Below are positions 56,872 through 64,000 of a stretch of 64,000 nucleotides of DNA, piece by piece. Origin of the DNA: Stenotrophomonas maltophilia (GTDB taxonomy: Bacteria; Pseudomonadota; Gammaproteobacteria; Xanthomonadales; Xanthomonadaceae); the NCBI RefSeq assembly GCF_002799155.1, contig NZ_NERD01000002.1, positions 434,001 to 498,000 on the forward strand. The letters run 5' to 3'. The position numbers and the translations under genes are program-made. Every line of letters begins with the position of its first letter. Within the stretch, counting starts at the first letter, position 1. The notes beneath the pieces were generated by a model, which did no database searches, was not told where the DNA came from, and saw nothing but the letters and a program-made list of their open reading frames with translations.

Positions 56872-56883
56872 TGACGTGCGTCA
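56872..56883. promoter_or_regulatory. Palindrome TGACG-TG-CGTCA upstream of the autotransporter
   Basis: A 12-base inverted repeat in the 355-base region before the autotransporter gene, which has lower GC content than its surroundings. A TTGACG there could also be a -35. It may be an operator; no regulator is known. The rest of this gap holds the leader ORF at 57040 and a weak hairpin after gdx (56802-56818). Confidence 0.3.
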
Positions 56884-57039
56884 TGAAAATAACGAGCGTG
56901 ATTCACATCGCACTGGCGCCGTCGGTCGCACAGTGCCGCCATTCGTCAGGCGAAATCGGGGAGTTTTCGCCTTGACGGAAACGTTGGCGCACCTGTCCTG
57001 GGTGCGATCGCGTGAAGATGTGAAGATTTTCAGGAGTTA

Positions 57040-57144
57040 ATGCCGCCAGCCCTTGTTTCCGTGTCGGGAACCGGGATGGGTCGCATCGTCTTCAAAAAAC
57101 TGCCTGCAGTGCCATCCGGTCTTTTCAGGGAGATTTACCGATGA
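57040..57144 (+). CDS. Small leader ORF overlapping the autotransporter start
   Basis: Encodes 34 residues, starting MPPALVSVSG and ending GLFREIYR. CAGGAG lies three bases before the ATG. Its TGA overlaps the ATG of the autotransporter gene (ATGA), and the autotransporter ribosome-binding site is inside it. It may couple translation or act as a leader peptide; it may also be chance. No homologue is known to me. Confidence 0.4.
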   Translation: MPPALVSVSGTGMGRIVFKKLPAVPSGLFREIYR

Positions 57145-60100
57145 ACCGCATTTACCGTCTGGTTTTCAATCGCGCCCTCGGCGTAATGCAGGTTGCTTCG
57201 GAGGTCGCCCAGAATCCTGGTGGAAGCGCGGTTTACGTGAAGCGGCTGCCGCGATTGCGGGCGCACCAGCTGGCGCTGGCGTTGGCCACCACGCTGGCCA
57301 GTGGTTCGGCCTTTGCGGCGTGCACGACCCCGGGGCCGGTAATCAACTGCACCGGAACCACCAATAATTTTGCGGACGCCACCAACGGCGTCCAGGTGAC
57401 CGTGGCAGCTGGCGCGAATGTAGGAAGTACCGCTGGCCTGGGTAATTCGATGACGCTGAGCGGCAACGGCATCCAGCTCACCAACAACGGCACGATCGGC
57501 ACCAATGTCGGTCTCTTTGCTGCCTCCGGCGCGGTGCTTGGCAATGCCAGTGGCCAGGCGATCAGCGTTACCAACAGCGCGACCGGCACGCTTCAGGGTT
57601 TCATTGATATCGGCTCCCTGCTGGGCGCGAATGGCCGCGCGCTGTCCGTGCAGAATGGCGCAGGCGGTGTCACCACGATCAACAATGCCGGCACCGTCAA
57701 CATGAATTTCCTGCTGGGCGGACTCGGCACGGCCGACGCGCCGGCCATCGTCAGCTACGGTGGCGCGCAGACGATTCTGAGCAACAGCGGCGGGATCACC
57801 GGACGGGTCGGATTGGCCGGCTCGACGCTGGGCAACTCAGTCAACAACAGTGGCACGATCACCGGCAGCGTCTATCTCGGTGATTCGGCGCAGGGGAATA
57901 CGTTTACTGCGGTGTCCGGGTCCAATGTGGCAACCGGGACCGGGGCCTCGGCGGGAATCGATGCACTGGGTGGTATTTCGGTTTCGCTCGCCGCCGCCGG
58001 TACGGTCAATGCCGGCGTGGGCGCCGGCGCCGCCAGCAACACGCTGGTGCTGCAGAACGTCGTCAGCGGTCCGGGGTCCGGTACCGGCGGTGCAGTGACC
58101 ACGCTGGGTTGGAACCAGTACCTCAACTTCCAGAGGCTCACGGTCAACAGCGGTACGTGGAACCTGCAGGGCGCATGGAGCGGGACCGGGCCGACGACGC
58201 TCAACGATGGTCTGATCAACTTCAACAATGCCGCCTCCTTCGGCACAGGGCTGTTCACCGCCAACGGCGGTGCCATCGCCTCCTCCACGGCGGGTCTGAG
58301 CCTGGCCAACGCTTTCAGCCTCGGTGGCAATCTGTCCCTGTCTGGGACCAATGCGTTCGGACTCGGGGGCGTGCTTTCAGGGACTGGCAGCCTCACGGTC
58401 AACAACAGCGGCATCGTCACGCTCGGTAATGCAAACCTGTTCTCCGGGGGAGTCAATCTCAATGCCGGTGGACTGGTGCTGGGCAATGCGGGGGCGCTCG
58501 GCAGCGGTAATCTGACCGTCGGCGGCACGGCATCCCTGGATACCTCGGCCAACTTCAACCTGGGCAACAACCTCGTCATCAACGGGGGCGGAACACTCAA
58601 CCTGCTGGGCAGCAATGGGCTCGGCCTGAATGGATCGATCTCCGGAGCAGGCAATCTGTTCAAGGCGGGTGCCGGCACATTGACCTTGAATGGTGCCAAC
58701 ACCCTTGCAGGCACGTTCTCCATTACCGGCGGCGCACTGGCACTGGGCGCCGCTGGCAGCCTCTCGTCGACAGGAGCGATCTCGCTGGGCGCAGGGACCA
58801 ACCTTGATCTCTCGGTTGCAGCCAACCAGACCATCGGTTCGCTCGCCGGATCCGGTGCGCTCAACCTGGGCGCACGCACTCTCACCCTGGGTGGCCTGAA
58901 CACCAGCACCACTTTCTCCGGCGCCATCAGCGGTGTCGGTGGCACGCTTGTCAAGGTCGGTACGGGCACCCAGACCCTGTCCGGTGCCAACGCCTTCACC
59001 GGCGGTGTTGCGCTCAACGGTGGTGGGCTGCTGCTGGGCAATGCCGGTGCGCTGGGAACGGGTGCGCTCAGTGTCGGCGGCAACGTCAGCCTTGATGGCA
59101 GCGCAGGAGCGCTGGCGCTCAACAACGCGGTCACCCTGGGGACGGGCAGCTTTCTCAACCTGCCTGGTACGCAGGCATTGACCTTCAATGGTGTGATCGG
59201 CGGTACCGGCAGCCTGGTCAAGAGCGGTCCGGCCACGCTTACGCTCAACAATGCCAACACCTTTGGCGGTGGCCTGTCACTCACCGCAGGCGGCCTGGTG
59301 CTTGGGAATGCCGGGGCGCTGGGAACCGGTGCACTCAACGTCGGTGGTCTGGCAACGCTCGATGCCAGCACGGCACTGAGCGTGAGCAATGGCATCAACC
59401 TGGGTGCCGGGGGCTCTCTCAGCGTGCTGGGCAGCAATGCGCTGACCCTGGGGGGCGTCATCAGCGGCACCGGCAGCCTGGTCAAGAACGGCGCTGCCAC
59501 GCTGACGCTGGGCGGTGCCAACGCGTTCACCGGTGGATTGGCGATCAACGCGGGCAAGGTCGCGCTGGCCAGTGGCGGCAGCCTTGCAGCCACCGGTGCA
59601 GTGAATCTGGTCAATGCAGGGACGGAGCTGGACATCTCGCTTGGCGGCAACCAGACCATCGGCGCGTTGTCTGGCGCCGCAGGCAGCACGGTGGCGCTGG
59701 GTAGCAGCACGCTCACTCTTGGCAATGCCACCAACCAGAGCTTCGCCGGCGCGATTGGCGGTACCGGTGGCCTGATCAAGCAGGGCACCGGCGTGCAGAC
59801 GCTGGCCGGCGCCAATACCTTCAGTGGTGGCCTGAACCTGGCGGCGGGCGGCCTGCTGCTGGGTAACGACAGTGCGATCGGCAGCGGGGCGTTGACGGTC
59901 AGCGGCAATAGTTCGCTCGATGGCAGCGCAGCACTGAACCTGACCAACGCCATCAGTCTGGGGGCAGCACTGACGTTGCCGGGCAGCCAGAACCTCACCT
60001 TGGGCGGCAACATCACCGGTACCGGCAGCCTGACCAAGAACGGTGCCTCGCTGCTGACCTTGAACGGCACCAATGCCTTCAGCGGTGGCCTGAACCTCAA

Positions 60101-63100
60101 TGCCGGCAGCCTGCTGCTGGGCAACAGCGGTGCACTCGGTACGGGCGCGTTGAGCGTGGGCGGCAATGCATCACTCGATGGCAGCACGGCCCTGAACCTG
60201 ACCAACAATGTGGCGCTTGGGGCGGGTGCACTGCTGTCGTTGCCAGGCACGCAGGCGGTCACGCTTGGTGGCGTCGTTTCCGGCGCCGGTGGTCTGATCA
60301 AGAACGGTGCCACCACCCTTACGCTCAATGGCGCCAATACCTTCGGTGGCGGTCTGGTGCTCAACGGCGGCGGCCTGATGCTGGGCAATGCCGGCGCACT
60401 GGGAACCGGACTGCTTGCCGTCGGTGCAAACGCGACCCTGGACAGCTCGGTGGCATTGAGCCTGGGCAACGCCATCGATCTCGACGCCGGCGCGCAGCTG
60501 AGCCTGGCCAGCAACGAGGACGTTGCTCTAGGCGGTCTGGTCACCGGCACGGGTGGCCTGATCAAGACCGGTACCGGTGTGCTGTCGTTGAACAACAGCA
60601 ATGCCTTCAGCGGTGGCCTTGCGTTGAACGCGGGCAGCGTATCGGTGGGCGCCAACGGTGCGCTTGGCACCGGGGCACTGAACATCGGCGGCAATGTTTC
60701 CCTGGACGCGAGCGCCCCGGTTTCGCTGACCAATGCGGTGAACCTGGGCGCCAATACGCTGACCCTGCCGGGCAGCAACAACCTGACCCTGACCGGGGTG
60801 GTGGGGGGAACCGGTGGCCTGATCAAGAACGGCGCCTCGACGCTGACGCTGTCCGGTGCCAATACCTTCCTGGGCGGCGCCACGGTCAATGCCGGCACGC
60901 TTGCGCTGGGTGCGGGTGGCAGTCTCGCCGCGGGTGGGGCAGTAAATCTTGCCGGTGCAGGTGCGACGCTGGATATCGGCGCAGCGGGTGCCGGCCAGAC
61001 CATCGGTGCGTTGAACGGCGTGGCAGGCAGCCAGGTGGCGCTGGGTACGCAGTCACTCACCTTTGGCGGCGCCAGCAATGGCAGCTTTGCCGGCGCCATT
61101 GATGGCAGTGGTGGATTGATCAAAGTCGGCGCTGGCGTGCAGACGTTGTCCGGCGCCAATACCTTCAGTGGTGGACTGGCGCTCAATGCGGGCGGGTTGG
61201 TGCTGGGCAATGCGGGCGCGCTTGGCACAGGAGCGCTGGGGATTGGCGGCAACGTCAGCCTGGACGGAACGGTGCCCCTGAACCTGGCCAACGCGGTGAA
61301 CTTTGGTGCCGGAACCCAGCTGACGCTGGGCGGCACCAGTGACCTTACCCTTGCGGGTGTGGTGGCTGGCAACGGAAGCCTAATCAAGAATGGTGCGGGC
61401 CTGCTGACCCTCAACAACACCAATACCTTCGGCGGCGGCCTGGCCTTGAACGGCGGTGGCCTGGTGGTCGGCGCGAATGGTGCGCTCGGTACCGGCGCGC
61501 TTGCGGTGAATGCCAGCACCACACTGGATGCGGGCGCGGCAGTGACGCTCGGCAATGCAGTCACGCTGGGCTCGGGCGTTGCACTGACGTTGCCGGGCAG
61601 CAATGCGCTGACGCTGTCGGGCGTGGTCGGTGGCAATGGCAGTCTGATCAAGAACGGCGCTACCACGCTGACGCTGTCCGGTGCCAACACCTACACCGGC
61701 GGTACCACCATCACTGCCGGCACGCTGGCGCTGGGCACGGGCGGCAGCCTGGCCGCGGCGGGTGACGTCACGTTGGGCGCGGGCGCTGGCTTCGATATCT
61801 CCGGTGCCGGCAGCAGCCAGACCATCGGCGCACTCAATGGTGCGGGCGGAAGCACGCTGTCGCTGGGCGGAAATTCATTGACGTTCGGAACCGCCAGCAA
61901 CGCCGCGTTCGACGGCGTGATCAGTGGCGGCGGCGGCCTGGTGAAAGTGGGCGCAGGCGTACAGGCGTTGTCCGGGGCCAACACGTTTGGCGGTGGCGTG
62001 ACGCTCAATGCAGGCGGGCTGGTGCTCGGCAATGACGCGGCGCTGGGTGCGGGGGCGCTGACTGTCGGTGGTGCTGCCACGCTGGATACCACCGGCCTGG
62101 CAACGCTGGCCAACAACATTGCCCTCAATGCCGGGCTGACCGTGCTCGGCAGCAACGCACTGACACTCAACGGCATACTTTCCGGGGCTGGCAGCCTGAC
62201 CAAGAATGGCGGCGCAACGCTGACCTTGAACGGCGTCAACACTTATACCGGTGGTACCAACATCAACGCCGGCACGCTGGCGCTGGGCGCCGGTGCCAGC
62301 CTGGCGGCGAGCGGTACCGTGAATCTCGCCACCGGTGCCACGCTGGATCTGTCCGCGGGCAGCGGCACGCAGACCTTCGGCACCCTGGTCGGCAACGGTA
62401 CGGTCAACCTGGGGGCCAACTCGATCGAGGTCGGTGGTGCCACCAACGGCACGTTCAGTGGCTCGATCGCTGGCACGGGTGGCCTGACCAAGGTCGGTTC
62501 GGGCATCGAAACGCTGACCGGGACCAATACCTATACCGGCGGCACCTTCATCAACGCCGGCACGCTGGCGATTGGTCCGGGTGGCAGCCTGGCCGCTACC
62601 GGTGCGGTCACCCTGGCCGCTGCGGGTACCGGCTTTGATATCTCCACCGCAGGTGCCAACCAGACCATCGGCTCACTGTCTGGCGTGGCCGGTTCAACGC
62701 TGAGCCTGGGTGCACGGACGCTGATCCTCGGTGGCGTTGGCAACAGTACCTTCAACGGCGCGATTTCCGGTACCGGTGGCCTGGTCAAGAACGGTGCTGG
62801 CGCACTGACGCTGGGCGGCGCCAACCTGTTCAGTGGCGGCCTGGCCCTCAATGGCGGCGGCCTGGTGGTCGGCAACAGCGCGGCGCTCGGCAGCGGGGCG
62901 TTGACGGTCGGAAGCAACGCAACGCTGGATGCATCGACCAGCGTCAGCCTGGCCAACAACATCAGCCTTGCATCGGGTGCCAACCTCGACCTGCTCGGCA
63001 GCCAGGCGCTGGCTCTGGGTGGCGTGATCTCGGGTGCAGGTGGGCTGATCAAGAACGGTGCGGCCACCGTGACGCTGACCGGTGCGAACTCCTACACCGG

Positions 63101-64000
63101 TGGCACCACCATCAACAGTGGCACGCTGGCGATCGGCGCCGGTGGCAGCCTGGCGTCGACCGGTGCGGTGAACCTGGCCGGTACCGGTACCCTCGACATC
63201 TCGGCCGGCAACCAGAGCATCGGTTCGCTTGCCGGTGTGGCCGACAGCACGGTGGCACTGGGCGGCAGCACGCTGACCCTGGGTGGTACGGGAGACAGCA
63301 CGTTCAACGGTGCGATCACTGGCAATGGTGGCCTGATCAAGAACGGAGCAGGCGTGCAGACCCTCAACGGCGCCAGCACTTTCAGTGGTGGTGTAGCGCT
63401 CAATGCAGGCGGCCTGGTGGCCGGCAACAATGCAGCTCTGGGTACCGGGGCGGTCACGGTGGGGGGCAATGCCACGCTCGATTCGAACTCCGCGGTGACG
63501 CTGGCCAACAACTTCGTCCTCAACGCCGGGCTGACCGTGCTCGGCAGCAACAACCTCACCCTCAACGGCAGCCTGAGTGGCACCGGATCGCTGACCAAGG
63601 AGGGCGCGGCGACGCTGACCTTGAACGGTATCAATACCTATACCGGTGGTACCTTCATCAATGCCGGTACGCTGGCATTGGGCGCTGGCGCAAGCCTGCA
63701 TGCCAGTGGCATCGTCAACCTGGCCAGTGGTGCGACCTTCGATCTGTCGGCGGGCAGCGGCACGCAGCAGTTCGGTACCCTGATCGGCAACGGCACAGTG
63801 AACCTGGGCGGCAACACCTTGACCATTGGTGGCCCCGCCAATGGCACGTTCAGTGGCTCGGTGGGGGGGACCGGTGGGCTGGTCAAGGAAGGCACCGGCA
63901 CCCAGACCCTGACCGGTACCAATACCTTTACCGGTGGTACCACCATCAATGCGGGCACGCTGGCGATTGGCGCCGGAGGAAGCCTGGCATCCACTGGCGC
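57141..64000 (+). CDS. Giant type V autotransporter adhesin, 5' part (truncated by the window end)
   Basis: The frame is open from the ATG to the last base, at least 2286 codons, with no stop. The N-terminus MNRIYRLVFNRALGVMQVAS is an extended signal peptide region, followed by a conventional signal (about residues 34-59, ending ASGSAFA). Residues about 60-390 form an irregular beta-helix-like region. From about residue 500 the passenger is a run of about 20 PATR-like repeats with motifs such as LIKNGAGTLTLSGANTFSGG and GLVLGNAGALGTGAL. Two unit lengths occur: about 87 and about 97 residues. The C-terminal barrel lies outside the window. GGGAG precedes the ATG by nine bases. It is expected to be a surface protein used in adhesion or biofilm formation. 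Confidence 0.9.
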   Translation, partial: MNRIYRLVFNRALGVMQVASEVAQNPGGSAVYVKRLPRLRAHQLALALATTLASGSAFAACTTPGPVINCTGTTNNFADATNGVQVTVAAGANVGSTAGLGNSMTLSGNGIQLTNNGTIGTNVGLFAASGAVLGNASGQAISVTNSATGTLQGFIDIGSLLGANGRALSVQNGAGGVTTINNAGTVNMNFLLGGLGTADAPAIVSYGGAQTILSNSGGITGRVGLAGSTLGNSVNNSGTITGSVYLGDSAQGNTFTAVSGSNVATGTGASAGIDALGGISVSLAAAGTVNAGVGAGAASNTLVLQNVVSGPGSGTGGAVTTLGWNQYLNFQRLTVNSGTWNLQGAWSGTGPTTLNDGLINFNNAASFGTGLFTANGGAIASSTAGLSLANAFSLGGNLSLSGTNAFGLGGVLSGTGSLTVNNSGIVTLGNANLFSGGVNLNAGGLVLGNAGALGSGNLTVGGTASLDTSANFNLGNNLVINGGGTLNLLGSNGLGLNGSISGAGNLFKAGAGTLTLNGANTLAGTFSITGGALALGAAGSLSSTGAISLGAGTNLDLSVAANQTIGSLAGSGALNLGARTLTLGGLNTSTTFSGAISGVGGTLVKVGTGTQTLSGANAFTGGVALNGGGLLLGNAGALGTGALSVGGNVSLDGSAGALALNNAVTLGTGSFLNLPGTQALTFNGVIGGTGSLVKSGPATLTLNNANTFGGGLSLTAGGLVLGNAGALGTGALNVGGLATLDASTALSVSNGINLGAGGSLSVLGSNALTLGGVISGTGSLVKNGAATLTLGGANAFTGGLAINAGKVALASGGSLAATGAVNLVNAGTELDISLGGNQTIGALSGAAGSTVALGSSTLTLGNATNQSFAGAIGGTGGLIKQGTGVQTLAGANTFSGGLNLAAGGLLLGNDSAIGSGALTVSGNSSLDGSAALNLTNAISLGAALTLPGSQNLTLGGNITGTGSLTKNGASLLTLNGTNAFSGGLNLNAGSLLLGNSGALGTGALSVGGNASLDGSTALNLTNNVALGAGALLSLPGTQAVTLGGVVSGAGGLIKNGATTLTLNGANTFGGGLVLNGGGLMLGNAGALGTGLLAVGANATLDSSVALSLGNAIDLDAGAQLSLASNEDVALGGLVTGTGGLIKTGTGVLSLNNSNAFSGGLALNAGSVSVGANGALGTGALNIGGNVSLDASAPVSLTNAVNLGANTLTLPGSNNLTLTGVVGGTGGLIKNGASTLTLSGANTFLGGATVNAGTLALGAGGSLAAGGAVNLAGAGATLDIGAAGAGQTIGALNGVAGSQVALGTQSLTFGGASNGSFAGAIDGSGGLIKVGAGVQTLSGANTFSGGLALNAGGLVLGNAGALGTGALGIGGNVSLDGTVPLNLANAVNFGAGTQLTLGGTSDLTLAGVVAGNGSLIKNGAGLLTLNNTNTFGGGLALNGGGLVVGANGALGTGALAVNASTTLDAGAAVTLGNAVTLGSGVALTLPGSNALTLSGVVGGNGSLIKNGATTLTLSGANTYTGGTTITAGTLALGTGGSLAAAGDVTLGAGAGFDISGAGSSQTIGALNGAGGSTLSLGGNSLTFGTASNAAFDGVISGGGGLVKVGAGVQALSGANTFGGGVTLNAGGLVLGNDAALGAGALTVGGAATLDTTGLATLANNIALNAGLTVLGSNALTLNGILSGAGSLTKNGGATLTLNGVNTYTGGTNINAGTLALGAGASLAASGTVNLATGATLDLSAGSGTQTFGTLVGNGTVNLGANSIEVGGATNGTFSGSIAGTGGLTKVGSGIETLTGTNTYTGGTFINAGTLAIGPGGSLAATGAVTLAAAGTGFDISTAGANQTIGSLSGVAGSTLSLGARTLILGGVGNSTFNGAISGTGGLVKNGAGALTLGGANLFSGGLALNGGGLVVGNSAALGSGALTVGSNATLDASTSVSLANNISLASGANLDLLGSQALALGGVISGAGGLIKNGAATVTLTGANSYTGGTTINSGTLAIGAGGSLASTGAVNLAGTGTLDISAGNQSIGSLAGVADSTVALGGSTLTLGGTGDSTFNGAITGNGGLIKNGAGVQTLNGASTFSGGVALNAGGLVAGNNAALGTGAVTVGGNATLDSNSAVTLANNFVLNAGLTVLGSNNLTLNGSLSGTGSLTKEGAATLTLNGINTYTGGTFINAGTLALGAGASLHASGIVNLASGATFDLSAGSGTQQFGTLIGNGTVNLGGNTLTIGGPANGTFSGSVGGTGGLVKEGTGTQTLTGTNTFTGGTTINAGTLAIGAGGSLASTG

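Noticed and set aside
57872..61690. Long minus-strand ORF of 1272 codons, Pro/Ala/Val-rich, within the autotransporter region, and similar ORFs at 61691-63994
   Set aside because: They are antisense reflections of the repeat-coded, GC-rich plus-strand frame. They lack ribosome-binding sites and known domains, while the plus frame has a signal peptide and family repeats.

Overview
The window is a high-GC chromosomal segment from a gammaproteobacterium of the Xanthomonadaceae, most probably Stenotrophomonas (S. maltophilia group). The evidence is the close match of tdh, kdkA and other genes to remembered xanthomonad proteins, the conserved gene blocks folC-dedD-cvpA-purF, tig-clpP-clpX-lon-hup-ppiD and gloB-(methyltransferase)-rnhA-dnaQ, and many short intergenic palindromes headed by GTAG, like the SMAG REP elements described for S. 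maltophilia. No prophage, insertion sequence, plasmid origin or CRISPR array was seen. This is core chromosome with a few accessory genes.

Layout. 1-6.3 kb: a small lipoprotein, threonine catabolism (kbl and tdh, with an outer-membrane protein gene between them on the other strand) and a secreted S46 dipeptidyl-peptidase. 6.4-12.6 kb: histidine phosphatase, folC, a DedD-like SPOR protein, cvpA, purF and a ferritin-like DUF455 protein. 12.7-18.2 kb: an orphan DUF2235 (Tle1-like) hydrolase, a secreted metzincin protease, lpxH, and an overlapping glycosyltransferase/PAP2 pair. 18.4-21.3 kb: a TonB-dependent receptor. 21.6-27.9 kb: phosphate and polyphosphate control (phoB, phoR, ppk1, ppx, all on the minus strand), with a Pho box before phoB. 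28-35.8 kb: a BepA-like protease, grxC, an AhpD-like protein, NAD-type isocitrate dehydrogenase, an isochorismatase-fold hydrolase with a LysR regulator, a TauE-type permease, a flavin reductase and a YccA-type membrane protein. 36-45 kb: twelve tRNA genes in three groups around the proteostasis block tig-clpP-clpX-lon-hup-ppiD. 47-52 kb: mltD, gloB, rnhA, dnaQ and a PPM phosphatase. 52.5-56 kb: a lipopolysaccharide-core neighbourhood (DUF6165, GT9 glycosyltransferase, kdkA, an MBL-fold hydrolase and a DUF4440 protein). 56-57 kb: the SRP RNA gene on the minus strand and a guanidinium exporter gene (gdx) behind a probable guanidine-II riboswitch. 57.1 kb to the window end: the 5' part of a giant autotransporter gene that runs off the window.

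How parts fit together. PhoB/PhoR sense phosphate and share a strand and tight spacing with the polyphosphate kinase; the exopolyphosphatase lies just downstream. Trigger factor, ClpXP, Lon and PpiD form a protein-folding and turnover block. LpxH, KdkA, GT9 and DUF6165 point to lipid A and core-oligosaccharide synthesis. Gdx would export guanidinium under control of its own RNA switch.

The most notable items are the guanidine-II riboswitch candidate with an extended -10 promoter just upstream, the autotransporter passenger built from two interleaved module types, a 34-codon leader ORF overlapping the autotransporter start, and several unusually long intergenic palindromes (12646-12711, 23315-23494, 30518-30589).
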